A model generated the notes under the pieces. It made no database searches and had not been told where the DNA came from. It saw nothing but the letters and a program-made list of their open reading frames with translations. From Anaeramoeba flamelloides (Eukaryota > Metamonada > Anaeramoebidae): a DNA stretch of 64,000 nucleotides. Both the position numbers and the translations under genes were made by a program. The number at the start of each line of letters is the position of its first letter. Positions within the stretch are counted from its first letter, which is position 1. Below, piece after piece: positions 36,635 through 48,989 of this stretch. The stretch is taken from positions 4,340,001-4,404,000 of the forward strand of contig JANTQA010000048.1 in NCBI GenBank assembly GCA_027625915.1, in the 5' to 3' direction.

Positions 36635-37471
36635 ATGAGCAACGATCTCAAATCTGATTTACTCAAAACGCATGAACGATTTGAAAAATTTCAAGAAAAG
36701 GAAAGAAAAAAAAAAGAGCAAAGGGAAGAAAGAAGGCGAAGGAGGCCAACAAGAAGCAAAAGTAAAAAGAAAAAAAAAAATGTAAAAAGCAATAGCCTTG
36801 TCACCATTAATAAAGAGTTGCTTAAGCAAAGGCAAACGGTGCGTAATAGTGAACGTTCACGGCAGTTAGTGTTTCAAATCGTAAACTTTTTAGAGCAAGC
36901 CGATCGAAGGCCCATCTCAAAAAAAGAAATTAAAGACAACCTCGGGATCGACCTCTTTTCGATCCAAAACGAAGAGCTCAACCAGCAAATTATTGAGCAA
37001 TTGGATCGCAACCCAAAAATCCAAATCCAAAACGAAATGTTTGTTTACATCCCAAACAAAAACATTAAAAACAAATCCGATATTTTACGGATCCTGATGC
37101 ACGAGTACACAGGCATCTCTTCTGAAGAGATCGCCGATAGTTACAAAACAATTAAACAGGACATTCTTGAATTAAAAGAGGAAAAGAAAATCCGAGTCAT
37201 TCATAATGACGAACGAAATTTTGATGTTCTTTTTTACATCGATCACAAGTCCGAAGTCGGGATCAACCAGGTTTTTAAAAAAAAGTGGGCAGAAGTCACT
37301 CTGCCAGACGAAACAGATTTACCAAAGCAAATGCAACAGCAAAAGCTTCACCAATTTGAAACAATACAGGTACGCAATAAGCAATCAGAAAATCAACGCA
37401 AAAAAAAGAGAAGGTTTAAGCCCACTAATAGTCACCTTCCTGAGTATGATAAATTACTCAACCAGAATTAA
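36635..37471 (+). CDS. GTF2E2: TFIIE beta subunit (GTF2E2)
   Basis: Partners TFIIE alpha in the RNA polymerase II preinitiation complex, where it helps recruit and stimulate TFIIH and stabilises promoter opening. It is a single exon of 278 aa, close to the family's usual size. Residues 12-50 are a basic, charged N-terminal tract. Two tandem winged helices follow at about 73-140 (LVFQIVNFLEQADRRPIS to MFVYIP) and 143-203 (SDILRILMHEYTGISSEEI to FDVLFYIDH). The C-terminal segment has KKWAEVTLPDE and the family's basic patch (KKKRRFKPTNSHL, compared with KKRRFK..N.HL in animals). The region is distinctly less AT-rich than its flanks and uses C/G-ending codons more than the other genes here, suggesting strong expression. 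The ATG follows AAAA and is the first Met in frame. Confidence 0.9.
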   Translation: MSNDLKSDLLKTHERFEKFQEKERKKKEQREERRRRRPTRSKSKKKKKNVKSNSLVTINKELLKQRQTVRNSERSRQLVFQIVNFLEQADRRPISKKEIKDNLGIDLFSIQNEELNQQIIEQLDRNPKIQIQNEMFVYIPNKNIKNKSDILRILMHEYTGISSEEIADSYKTIKQDILELKEEKKIRVIHNDERNFDVLFYIDHKSEVGINQVFKKKWAEVTLPDETDLPKQMQQQKLHQFETIQVRNKQSENQRKKKRRFKPTNSHLPEYDKLLNQN

Positions 37472-38207
37472 TGTTTATATTGAACCCATGCGATTTTTTC
37501 TTTTGGGGGAATGATTTTATTATGCTTTTTTTTATTTTAATCAAATCAAAAAAAGAAATTAATTATTTGCATGATCCTCTTTCTCTTCAATTTTTGAAAA
37601 AACTAAAAATAAAGAAGAGAAATCGAAATTTTGCATTTTCAAAATTATTGCTTGACAAATTTGTAGTTGTGAATTTTACATTTTTATTTCACTCTTATTT
37701 GAGACCCCATTTATTTGATCAGAGATTTTCAACTTAAAAATTAAATCAAAGGCCAGGGTTTATAATTCAATTTCGAAGCTGATTTATAAAAGTATATAAT
37801 ACTGTTAGCTGTTTTTGAAAAATAGTGCGAACTAAAAGTTTGATCAAGTGTTGCCTGGATTGTTTACAAGGTTTGAATTTGAAAGTTTTAGACACACTGT
37901 GAAAACTTTGAATACATACTTTTTTTGGAAATAACTGTAAACGAAATATCTTTTATTTTCATTTGGAAATTGTCAAATGTTTCTTTTTATGTATCGGTCT
38001 AAATCTTAAATTGCTTATCTTAAAATTAAGAGTTCATGATTAATTAATTAATTTATTTATTTTTATTTGTTTTTTGTTGGGTATTATATCCAAAATTCTA
38101 GAAATTGTATTATCTCATTTTTAGTGAAAAATATTTCAAAATGCTTAGAAAAAACTATGAGACATAAAAACAAATTAAGTCATTTTTTTTATCAAAATAA
38201 AGATTTA
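37472..38207. other. Intergenic, 3' flank of GTF2E2
   Basis: No gene seen. The open frame running on from GTF2E2 in another phase is a shadow of the coding bias. Confidence 0.4.
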
Positions 38208-38657
38208 TAGCCGTTCCAAGACTACCATAAAATTTTAAATAAAACAAAATTGATATTTCTATTTTTATTTTCTATTTTCAAAAAATTTGGAAATAAGAGT
38301 TATTATTCAAAAAAAAATTTCAATATATGAGTTATTATTCAAATTTTTGAGAAACATCAAAAAAAAAAATCAAGGTTCCATGAAACTTAAAAATTATCAG
38401 TCCAAAAAAGCTCAAAAAAAATATCAATATTTACTGATCTTTAAAAATTTAACTTTTTTGGACTGATTTTTAAGTTTTTCAAGAGTCTTCAAAATTTTTT
38501 TTTTTTGATGTTTCTCAAAAATTTGAATAATAACTCATATATTGAAATTTTTTTTTGAATAATAACTCTTATTTCCAAATTTTTTGAAAATAGAAAATAA
38601 AAATAGAAATATCAATTGTGTTTTATTTAAAATTTTATGGTAGACTTGGAAAAACTG
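38208..38657. mobile_element. MITE family B, copy B3 (complete palindrome)
   Basis: 450 bp flanked by TA at 38206-38207 and 38658-38659. The two halves pair over about 200 bp each: CCAAGACTACCATAAAATTT at the left against its inverse at the right, and both halves share GAAACATCAAAAAA and CAGTCCAAAAAAG blocks. The centre is short. It is non-coding. Confidence 0.85.
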
Positions 38658-39237
38658 TATAGGATTATTTTTATAAATGATATTTAAAGAGTGATATGAG
38701 AAATAAGTGTTTATTGTTAAATCAATTTAAGTCATTATTTGGTATAATTAATCCTTAATCTTGATCTTCAAAACTATTTTTAAACAAATTCGATTTTTCA
38801 ATCAAATTCTGTATAAAAATGGATGTTTTAATTATTATAAAGATCGATAATTAATTTGTATGAATATGGTATTGAGTTTTTTTCAAGTATTTATAAAATA
38901 AATTTGATTTAACATTGAGTATTATTTCTGAAATTGAAATTTTGAGTAACATATTACCCCCAAAAATGAAATTTTTTACTCATTTTTTTGTTACAATATA
39001 TAATTAATAATTAATTATTTGATTTTGAAAACAATCTACTTAAACCGATCTTGATGAAATTGGAATTGTGTTAACCTAAATACAATATTCTAATTTACAA
39101 GTTTTAAACTACATTTGAATTCTTAATAACTTTTAAAAAATATGGTGATTTTAATTATTTTTATTTTCATAATAATTATTTTTTAAAAAAATTGCTAGTT
39201 TTTTTTTCTTGCATCAATTTTTTTTTAGAAGAGTAAA

Positions 39238-39690
39238 AGTTCTGGAAAATAATGAAACATGTAATAAAAGTTACACGGTTTTTAATTGGGAACATTACTG
39301 AAAATTCAAAGTAAGATCAATGAAAAAAAGAATAAATAAATAAAGAAAGAAAAAATAGAAAGATCAAGCACATTAACAGTTTTTTTTATTATTATTACTT
39401 TTTTTTGGTATGAGTTTTACTTTGATTGATCAATTATTAAAAAATTGTTGAAAAATTTGACTATTTTTGCTATATCCAAAACCACATGAAAAATTCCAAT
39501 ATTACAGTAGAATTAAAATTATATCTTTTAGTTTTCTTGAAAATAATATAATGAATTATTATTTGAAGTTAATTGGTTTCTTCTTTCGATTGATTTTACT
39601 TTTAGTTTTAAGTTTCTGTGATTCTATTATTGTTTTAAATAAAAAACTGTGTTGAACTTTTTTCCCCAATTTCATCTTTTTTCCCGAAAG
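39238..39690. mobile_element. MITE family E, copy E1 (degraded)
   Basis: Carries the family E inner core (TTTTTAATTGGGAACATTA) at 39279 and the alpha-type interior (AAGTAAGATCAATGAAAAA, then AATAAATAAATAAAG-type repeats). The outer left end reads GGAAAATAATGAAACATG followed by a related second unit. The right end is a decayed inverse near 39640-39690. Confidence 0.6.
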
Positions 39691-42277
39691 GTCAATATTT
39701 TTTTATCTTATTTAGTTTATTTTTTTTCTTATTTTTTGTTCTATGGTTGTAATTATATTTAAATAGAATTTCATAAGAAATATGGTTTCAACAAATAAAT
39801 AAAAAAAATAGATTGTACTCTTTTATTTTGTTTTAGAACATTTGATATAAAAAAGTATTTATTAATCTTTATTAAGTTTATAACTTTATTAACAATAATA
39901 CCTAATAAATTATCAGTAATTTTCCTATATCTGTATTTTGTACATTTTTACAAATTTATTGTATTTTCTTCTCTTTTCTTTACTTGGCTTAACATTGCAA
40001 TTTATTGTTTCTTTTTTATTTTTTTCTTTTCATTTTTTCATTTATCATTTTTTCCTTTGTTTTTGTTTTTATTTTTTTATTTTTTAAGATTTTTAAACAA
40101 TTATTTGAATCGCAAAATAAACTTTTAAAAAAAGAGAGAGAATATAATGGTGTTTATATTAAAGTATTGAATTTAAACATTCTTAAAATCAACAATTTTA
40201 ATTTTCCAAAAATATTTTTGAAATTTAAAGAAGATGTTCAATTTGTATTATGCCAAATGTATTTTAACAACTTTATTTTTAGGGTAAAATTTTGTATTTG
40301 TTTTAGTTTTTTTTTTTTTTTTTTTTGAATTTCAACTCAAGTCTAAATCTCATTATTTCTAATTATTGTTAAAATGTTTTATTCTGAAAACATAATTATT
40401 ATTTTTGTCTGAACGCTTCTGTGAGAAAGGTTGTTTATGGATATTTTTTGAATTTTTTACCTTCTGAATAATATTATGATTATTTTGTAAACAATTTTAA
40501 TATGTTAACAAATATTTTTTTCTAAAAATATTCTAATTAGTCCATTTTTTTTCTTTTGAAATTTATTGGCAAGTTCGAGTTTATTTATAGAATATGTTTT
40601 GGTGATAATACAGAAGTGTCATTATGTATAGGGAGGTGACCATATCATCTTGAAAAAATTCAAGTTAATAATTAAATAAATTTTTATTAAAATTTTCTCT
40701 TTTAACTGATACTATTTTATTATTTCTTTTTTTTTTTTCAGAAGATCTGAATTCTTACAATTATTTTTGGATCTTTTTTAATGTTTTAGATTGAGTTACA
40801 ATAGTTTTTTAAAAATATTTTAGTAGTGGTTTACAATTACAATAATAATTTTAAATAAAAATTTAAACATATATATTATTAATGAAGAAATACAAACTAC
40901 ATAATAGCTACTCCTATATATAAACTTATATTAAGAAAAAAAAATAAATATCAATTCCTAGATTTAAAAATACTTCATTATTATAATTATTTTTAAACTA
41001 TCTTAGTTGAAAATTAAAATATTGTTATTTATTTCTTTTAACTTTTTCAGAAAAATTAAATCATTTTTTTTTTTCAGAATAGTAATATATTTATAAAAAA
41101 ATTACAAATATTTACTATTTTCCCTTCTTTTCATTTTTTAAAGATAAAATGTCATTTTTATTTGATTTTTATTCAATTGTTATAATAGTAAAAACTATTT
41201 AAGCAGTTAGATAATAAACCTGGATTTTAGAATTGTTGAACTTGATGGTTAAATTAAAAATCTTTTAGTTATAATTAAAAAAAAATTTTATTTTAAATTA
41301 TTCTGAAATATTTTTTTTGTGGGGGTAGTCAAGTGTACTTAAATGTCGTCAATTACCCCTCATTTTTTCCAAATATCAATTATTATTTATAATTGGACTC
41401 TGAAGAACAAATAAGAAACAAGTAGAAAAATTTACATTTGAATCTAGTTAATTTTGGTTTTGGAGGGTACATATCAAATAAATACATATATTTATTTAAA
41501 AAATTGAAAAACTCAAAATTCTTAAATAGTTTACACTATTGGTTAAAAGAATAAGGTTCATTTTAATCATCTGTTGAAGATCAAATAAAATTTCAATAGA
41601 AATCAATTTAATGTATCTACAATTATTTTCACTCTTACATTAACATTAAAATAACAAGTTTTTACCGAACAACTATTGATCTTACAATAAAAAAATTTTT
41701 TGCAAATGAATTAAGTATCGAAAAAAAAATCGAAAAAAAAAAAAACAAAAATGAGAAAAAATGATTTCAATTTTTGAATTTCAGAAGTAATTTTTTCTTC
41801 GAATATTCATTCAAACATTTTAACCTATGTAACTCGTAAATTGCAACCAAATACAAAAATATTGATAAATAATTTATTTTAATGGGTAAGATTATAAGCA
41901 TATCTAGATATCTAAAAATATATTCTTTCGAAAAATAAAGAAAAAAAAAGAAAAAAAAAAGAAAATATCAAATATTTTAAATCAAATTATCATCTTTTCA
42001 TAATTAAAATTTTTTTTAAAAAAATATATTTTATTTTCAAACGATAATAAATCAATTTAAAAATTTTTTGTTAATAAAATCAGTAACTATACAAGGTTCT
42101 ACTAAATTGTAGAATTATTTTTCAGAAATGTATTGTAACAATAATTAATATTAATCACATAAAACATATATACATATACATACACACATAAAATAATATC
42201 TAAGCCCCATATCAATATAAACTTCCAAACCTATATTTCTATTACTGGTCTTAATATCTAATGATTTGATGATAATA
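39691..42277. other. Intergenic, 3' flank of the lipase-like gene
   Basis: Long A/T runs and hydrophobic chance open frames only. No gene or bounded repeat is supported. Confidence 0.4.
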
Positions 42278-45025
42278 TTATTTTTTCTTATTAAAAAAAT
42301 AATTAAAAAAATCAATTGTTTCTTTCATTGAATCTGTATTGAATTTAAATTTGTGGCCAAAGGTCCAAAAGGCGTGTGGTAGTGCGTATAATTTAAAATG
42401 GAAATCAGACTTTTGAATTCCCCACATTCTATCTGCAAATAAGGAGTTCCCTTCTAAAAAGGGGTCGAATAAACCAGATAACATCAGGGTTTCTGGGAAT
42501 TCCTTTAATATTTGATCTTTCATCCATAATGGAGACCAAATTGATTCGTGTACCCATAAGTTGTTATTATCTTTTTTAGGGTTTTTTTCATTTTCATCAT
42601 ACTTGCCCCAATTAATGCTATTGATTTCATTTTTGAAAACACTTTCATAAAGTTGATTGTTTTTGACATTCAGTTTAAAATCATTTGAGTCTGAGGAATT
42701 TGTTTTTGAGGTGAAATTGCCCTTATCAATTTTAACAGATGAAGACTCAGAATAGAAATCAGAGGTATTAATTTTTGAAGATAGGGATTTTAAATTATAT
42801 GACGAGGAAGATTTGAAGTTCAATTCATTTTTTGAATTTGATCTCAATTTTGATAAGTGACTTAATTGTGGTTCAGAAAGTTTTTTAGAAAGAGGAACTC
42901 TTTCATTAAAAGTGCGAATCCTCTTCGAACAACCAGATGTAACATTTGAAAACTGATAAAATGTCTTGGACCTATATTTATTAATTTGGTTTCTTTTCGT
43001 ATTTTTGTTTTTGTTCCAAAAGGGGTTAAGGTTTCCCTTTTGGTGATTCTTTTTTTGTGAGTTTAGTTCCTTTAGGGTGTCAATATTCAAATATGAATTT
43101 CTGAATTTTTTAGATCTAACTTTTCCAAATTTGTGGTTTTCTTGTTTTTCAACTTGAACGGGCCTCGACCAACCAACAATTTTAAGAAGCATTGTCAAAC
43201 TAAATAACGGCTCATTTGAAAACAAGATTTTGGAAAGACCAAAAATTGGTTTAATATTTAACGCAGGATAACCCATGACTAGTGCATCTGGTTTTCGAAA
43301 GTTCTTCTGTAAAATTGACTTCATTGTCAGCCCGCAGGATAAGCAGCCACCAGCAGAATCACCAGCAAGGATCAAAGTCTTTTTTGGGAAATTATAGCTA
43401 ATCCATCTCCATGCCTGGAAACACTCAATGATTTGGTCATCAATCCTTTTCTTTGGGGATGGCGTGTATTCAATGGCAATAACTGTACACTTAGCTTCTT
43501 TCACCCACCTCCGTAAATATGGAGCATGCGTCATTGATTTACCTGCAACAAAGGCTCCACCATGGATAAACACAATAATGTTCTTAGTTTCGAATTCCTT
43601 TTTTTGATCCGAAATGATCCTCAGCTCTAAAGAATTGTCTCCATATTTTTCCTTCTTTGTGGTAAGTTGGCAGCTTGGATCAATTTTTGAGATATATTTC
43701 ACCTTTTCCATGATCACTTTTGGGTATGGCCTAAAGGCGTACCATCGAAGTAAACGATTGCGGTCGCTCAAGCCTAAGCTCTCCTGGACAAGAGATTTAT
43801 GTGGGAAGCACTTAACACCAACAATCTTTTCACTAGCGGATTTCGTCATGATATTATATTTTAAAAAATTAAACCCAAATTTGCCCCATTTGCCAAGAAA
43901 TGAGTTGCTGCATTGCGCACTGTTTGTTGCACAATATGTTGCATTTAACATCTTTTTTACTGACTTCATTTCGTCACACCACTCATAAATTAGCATGGTT
44001 GAACTTGGCTTTAACTTTTCTAAAAAATCAGGGTGCTCATCACAAACTTGTTTAATTGACAAATAATAATTTTTGTAATTCTTTTGATCAATTACTAATT
44101 TGTCGTTGCTGTTTATTTGGTATTTTTTCGCCTTTTGATCATTTTTATTTTTTTTATGAACTCCTTGGATTCTCTTTCCTGTTTTCTTTTTCTTTTTCTT
44201 CGGTTCCCAGCTTTCAATATTTTTTTGAATTACTTCCCACCCATCGTTATTAAATGGATCTAGTCCTGATGCTATGTCCTGAATCTTGGGCTCTGTGCTT
44301 ATACTTTTGCTCTTATTATTGTTTAAGATTCTATTTTTGTTTTTACAAGTGGTTTTCTTCTTCTCTTTTTTGTTGTATTTTATGGATGCGGCTAAGTCTT
44401 CACTTATTTTTATTTTGCAAAAATGTAAACCTGCGTTCAGAGTATTTAAACAGTCTTCATATTTGTAAATTTTTTTTTCAATTGTTTGTTTTCCAGCCAA
44501 ATTCTTGATTAGTTTTATTTTTTGAAAATCTTCAAAAAAATGATATAAAGTATCTTTTATTGCATATAAAAAACTAAAGAATGAAAGATTCCTTAACCTA
44601 TATGACTTGTACTGGTTTTTTTTGTTTCTTTTTTTTGGATTGTTCTTGTGAGTTGTTGTAAAATTTTGTATATTGCGTGTTTGTAAGTCTTTAAATTGTT
44701 CCTCAATAAGGAAATCAAGAGGAAATTTCGTCAAAAATAATTCTCCAAATAATTTCTCAAATTCTTGGATTTGCTGTAAAAAATTGTTCAAAGGTTCTGA
44801 ATGTGTTTGGTTCTGCTTGAAGCACTTTTCTTTTCTTTCAAATTTATTACAGAACACTTTATTTGGCAAAATAAAATTCTTGTTTTTAATGATTCTTTGA
44901 ATAATTTTAAGATCATTTAATATGGTTTTCACTTTAAAAGGCTCCAAATCAAATTTTTTTGTTAAGTCTTTCCCTGCTAATTTATAATTTGGAAAAATTT
45001 TGTTTTTTTTTTGGTTTTGCATCAA
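42278..45025 (-). CDS. LIPE: Hormone-sensitive-lipase-type alpha/beta hydrolase
   Basis: An esterase or lipase of the HSL (GDSAG) family, expected to hydrolyse acylglycerols or sterol esters in the cytosol or at lipid droplets. It is a single exon of 915 aa. The oxyanion motif HGGAFVAG lies at 488-495. The nucleophile elbow GDSAGG is at 555-560, with Ser557. The acid is Asp854 in GLFDPFLEGNS and the His is His884 in ALPHAFWTFG. The segment after the elbow (YPALNIKPIFGLSK to NEPLFSLTMLL) resembles the corresponding part of animal HSL. A Ser/Lys-rich low-complexity insert at about 622-800 splits the catalytic domain before the Asp. Animal HSL carries its phospho-regulated module at the same place, so regulation by phosphorylation is a reasonable inference. 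Residues 1-450 would be the N-terminal partner domain, with a K-rich insert at about 275-300. No signal peptide is seen. Confidence 0.82.
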   Translation of the reverse strand: MMQNQKKNKIFPNYKLAGKDLTKKFDLEPFKVKTILNDLKIIQRIIKNKNFILPNKVFCNKFERKEKCFKQNQTHSEPLNNFLQQIQEFEKLFGELFLTKFPLDFLIEEQFKDLQTRNIQNFTTTHKNNPKKRNKKNQYKSYRLRNLSFFSFLYAIKDTLYHFFEDFQKIKLIKNLAGKQTIEKKIYKYEDCLNTLNAGLHFCKIKISEDLAASIKYNKKEKKKTTCKNKNRILNNNKSKSISTEPKIQDIASGLDPFNNDGWEVIQKNIESWEPKKKKKKTGKRIQGVHKKNKNDQKAKKYQINSNDKLVIDQKNYKNYYLSIKQVCDEHPDFLEKLKPSSTMLIYEWCDEMKSVKKMLNATYCATNSAQCSNSFLGKWGKFGFNFLKYNIMTKSASEKIVGVKCFPHKSLVQESLGLSDRNRLLRWYAFRPYPKVIMEKVKYISKIDPSCQLTTKKEKYGDNSLELRIISDQKKEFETKNIIVFIHGGAFVAGKSMTHAPYLRRWVKEAKCTVIAIEYTPSPKKRIDDQIIECFQAWRWISYNFPKKTLILAGDSAGGCLSCGLTMKSILQKNFRKPDALVMGYPALNIKPIFGLSKILFSNEPLFSLTMLLKIVGWSRPVQVEKQENHKFGKVRSKKFRNSYLNIDTLKELNSQKKNHQKGNLNPFWNKNKNTKRNQINKYRSKTFYQFSNVTSGCSKRIRTFNERVPLSKKLSEPQLSHLSKLRSNSKNELNFKSSSSYNLKSLSSKINTSDFYSESSSVKIDKGNFTSKTNSSDSNDFKLNVKNNQLYESVFKNEINSINWGKYDENEKNPKKDNNNLWVHESIWSPLWMKDQILKEFPETLMLSGLFDPFLEGNSLFADRMWGIQKSDFHFKLYALPHAFWTFGHKFKFNTDSMKETIDFFNYFFNKKK

Positions 45026-47880
45026 TAATTTTTCTTTCAGATTTCAAAAAAACAAAAATAAATGGAAAAGTTAAAAAAATAATTTATATTTTTAGCATTT
45101 TTATGTGAATGATCAAGTTTTGGAAAACTTTGAATTCTTTTGGAAATTCGATACACAATTTGATTATAAAAAATTATTTTAAAAATTTTTACTGGTTTTT
45201 TATTTTTTTTGATTTACTTAATTATATTTGAATTGTTTCGAAAGTTTATTTTTTTAATTTTAGTAAAGTGGTGGGGGTTGGTTTTCAGTCTTTCTAGTTG
45301 ATTATTATTTAAGTTTCTTTTTTTTTTTTGACAGATTTTTTAATTTTTTAACTTAAAATCATGATTGAAAAAGTATGATTTTCGAGAATATTTTTTAGGA
45401 TAATAAACAACTTAAACCCCAAATATTATCACAGAATATTTATATAAAAAAAATATTTTATCTCAACATGAGTTTTTTTTTTTATAATCTGATTTCAATA
45501 AAGATCGGTTAAAACGAGCAGAAGCACTATTTTAAATGGTGTTCTAAACCAAATAATCTCAAAAAAAATTTTAATCCAAAAATTGAAAATTTATTTTGAT
45601 TTCTAAATGAAAAGATCAAAGTGAAAAGTCTTAATTTTCAAACGTATTTCTTTTATAACGGGTGTTTTTTTTCAATTTCAGTAAAATCCTTCTCTATGGA
45701 AAAAAAAAAAAAAAAAAAAAGACAAAGTGAGCGATTATTAGTAAATTTTAAAGCTAAAAATTTTCTTTGATTTTCCCCTAAAAGTTAATTAAATTTCTAG
45801 ATTATTTTCAGAACACCAAACAGTCTTTAGGGTTAGTCAGAGTAATGTTCTTAATTGAAGAAATCTAGAAATTTTGGAAATATAAATTACTAAAGATTTA
45901 ACTCAAAGTTTACAAACACTTATTTCGCAAAATATAAAGATAGAAAATATTACATTTCTAATGTAGTGATTTTGATTTAAACAATAATTTGGTTTGTGTT
46001 GACTTATAATTATGATTTTTAAATTTGGATAATTGATGAAAGGATTGTTTCCAATTAATTTAAAAATATTTTTAATTCTTTTGTACTTATTTAGGAAATG
46101 TTTTTGAAAAAATTTGAGACTAGTCTCAATTATAAGTCAAGTGCTTCAATAGTGAAGTTGTTTGAGTTTTTGAAAAAATTCTTAAGTTCAATATCTTTTG
46201 AATTGGAATGTCTTCTTAAAAACTAATTCTTTGATTCTAGATTAGAAAAAATTTTTGTACGGAAAAACATGGAAAAGGAATTGAATGAGTTTTTCGATAT
46301 AATCGAATCAGTAATAGTCTCACAAAGAGTCTATGAATAAAATTAATTAATCTAAAATCCTTTAATTATTAAAAAGTAATTTTTTAAACCTTGAACTAAT
46401 TTGAAGATTTACAACGAAAAAAATCGTACACGAACCCCATATATTGGTTGTTAATTCCTCAATTTTAATCATCGTCTTGAAAAATCAAAAAAGTACACAA
46501 AAAAATTTTATCTTTTTTTTTCACAAGAATAGAAATTTTAATTTGATGGTTTCAAATTAAAAGGAGAGAATTCAATTTATAAAAGCTGATTTGAATCCCT
46601 AATTTCTTTCATCTTTAATCCAATTTTCCTCAATTTATTGTTTGATTTATAATTGATATTAAAAAAAATTAAAACACCAAAATAGTCTTGTTTTTGAGAA
46701 TTTGATCTAAAAAAAGTTTTTTTATAGTTTTCCGATAATGTGTTTATCAAAAGTGATTCGAGCTAATCACTGTAAAACACCAATTTTTTTTTTAGAGGAC
46801 CTTTTTCTAACAAATTGTAATATGTATCTATTTCGAACAACTATAACCAAAGACCAAAAAGCAACAAAGGAACTAGAAGGGTTTATCTAAAATAGATTGT
46901 TCTATCTGGAAAATCTAATATTTTGTTTCCCCTTTTAACTGTTTTCAGACACTTTGTATCTTTCCTTTTTTTGAGTCTAAGTATTAGGTTTTTTGGTGTA
47001 TCTCTCTAAAAGACACTCAAAAGTCCCTTTTATAAAAATTAACTTTTTATCCAGTCACCTTTGTTATATTTGGATCAATTTAACAAAATTGGAAAAAGTA
47101 GAAATTTAATTCTTTCTTATTCCCTAATTCTAGTCATTTGAAAGTTAAAAATTCAAACTGATGGTACTATTGGATCATTTTGGTGTGAAAGAAGAAAGTT
47201 GTAGGATTTTACAATAACTTTTTTTTGATCTCTTTGTTAAAAACTCCCCAAACAATGAGCTATTAGAATTCAAGAAAATACACAACAACTAATCTAGTTG
47301 CATGGAAAAAGGGAATTGATCTTGAATTCAAACTGATTTTACAATAATTAATTTTTTCTTTTTAAAAATCTTCTGTTTGGGGTCAAACCGATTCTTTTCC
47401 AGTTTACTTTTCAGTCGAGTATATTACTTTGGTTTTAAAATTTAATAATTTTTGAAACATAAGGATCACAACACTTGATCTTTGAAAAAAGTTTGTCTAG
47501 TTCCGAGTGTAGAGGCTTGTTAATTTTGTTTCTTAGTTGTTGGATCTTGGACTTAGTTTGACTTTTCATTATGATCCGAAAATGCAATTTTGTCAATTAA
47601 TTGTTTTTTTTCAGAAATCCAAATTGAAGACTGTAAGATTAAAAGACAGGAGCTTTAGTTATTAAAAGGGTGTCTTTTGGTTGCCAATAGAGGTATTTTT
47701 TTTACTTTTTACTCAATTAACTAAAAAAAAAAGACATTTTTCAAAGCTCCAAATAAAACAAAAATCAAGTAAAAATTTAAGGAAAACCTATGAATCAAGA
47801 ATTATTATTAAAAATAAAGTATTAAAAAAAATCCCGGTCTCAAAAGAAATTTCAAGAAGTGTTAATAATTGTTAGTATTA
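45026..47880. other. Intergenic, upstream of the lipase-like gene
   Basis: No gene supported. Sequence from about 46100 to 47680 is less monotonous than average but has no long frame on either strand and no clear repeat partner in this window. Confidence 0.4.
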
Positions 47881-48339
47881 CTGTTGAGAGAAAAATGTTG
47901 GACACAGAAAAATGGTTGGACACCATTTTTAATTGGGAACATTAGTAAAATTGAAAATCAAATCCTATTTATAACTAGGTGACTTTTATATAAATCCAGG
48001 TTTAAAGGTGTTACAAGTTCGTTAATCTGTGGTTTGTGTAGAATACTCATTTGAATGGATTGATAACTAAAGTAGATCATGCTATTTTAACAAAAAACCA
48101 AGTTCTAGTAAAGTTTACTATTAATTCTGAAAATGGTAATTTTTAAACTTGATTTAGATTATAATAGATAAGGTTTTGAAAAAGTAGAATTACATTGATC
48201 GTTATTCTAATAAGTAGATTATTGTTATTTTCTTTAGTTATTTCACAAACGACCGAATTTAAAAATCATTTTCAGTAATGTTCCAAATTAAAAATGCTTT
48301 CCAACCATTTTTCTCTGTCCAACATTTTTCTCTCAACAG
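47881..48339. mobile_element. MITE family E, copy E2 (beta interior)
   Basis: 459 bp. The terminal inverted repeat of about 60 bp begins CTGTTGAGAG and contains a doublet, AAAAATGTTGGACAC then AAAAATGGTTGGACAC, followed by the family core TTTTTAATTGGGAACATTA. TA precedes the left end and TT follows the right end. The interior resembles E5 and E6 (AAATCC-ATTTATAA, TTCTAATAAGTAG), not E3. It is non-coding. Confidence 0.8.
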
Positions 48340-48534
48340 TTAATGTTAATTGCAAAATAAAAAGATCAAAAATTTAATCAGTTTTCCAAAAAAATAATTA
48401 ATCCAAGAATTAAAATAAGTCTACATCAGTTCCCAATTCTAAGTGAAGAAAAATAAACAGCTAAATTTGTTTTCCGAATTAAAAATTTGATCTGTTACAT
48501 TATTTTAGAAATCTTTTTTGGAAATTTGAATTAA

Positions 48535-48972
48535 CTGTTGTGGAAAAAAAGTGAAACTAGAAAAAAAGTGAAACAAGGTTTTTAATTGGGAACATTACTG
48601 AAATTGAAAATTCAAAGTAAGATCAATGAAAAAGAATAAATAAATAAATAAAGACAAAATGAAGTATTCGCCACAATAACAGTTTTTTAAATACTATCTT
48701 TTAGTATGGGTTTGCCTTTGATAGATCAATTATTAAAAATTTGTTCAAGAAATTGACCATTTTTGAGATCTCCAAAACCACACCTATAATTTCGATAAAT
48801 CAAGTAGATTTAAATTGCATTTGTTGGGTTGATTGAAAATAATATAATGGATTATTATTTGAAGTTAATTGGTTTTTTCTTTTTATTGATTTTACTTTTC
48901 ATTTTCAGTAATGTTCCCAATTAAAAACCTGTGTTTCACTTTTTTTCCAGTTTCACTTTTTTTCCACAACAG
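48535..48972. mobile_element. MITE family E, copy E3 (alpha interior)
   Basis: 438 bp. The terminal inverted repeat begins CTGTTGTGG and has the doublet AAAAAAAGTGAAACTAG then AAAAAAAGTGAAACA, followed by the core TTTTTAATTGGGAACATTA. The two ends are nearly perfect inverses over about 70 bp. TA follows the right end. The interior matches E1 and E4. It is non-coding. Confidence 0.85.
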
Positions 48973-48989
48973 TAAAATTTTGTTCAAGT

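Noticed and set aside
39961-40328. A Phe-rich membrane protein
   Set aside because: The frame follows T-runs (F and I codons) and lacks a plausible N-terminus or any motif, so it is probably chance.
43614-44508. Plus-strand open frames opposite the lipase-like gene
   Set aside because: They are antisense shadows; the opposite strand has intact catalytic motifs.
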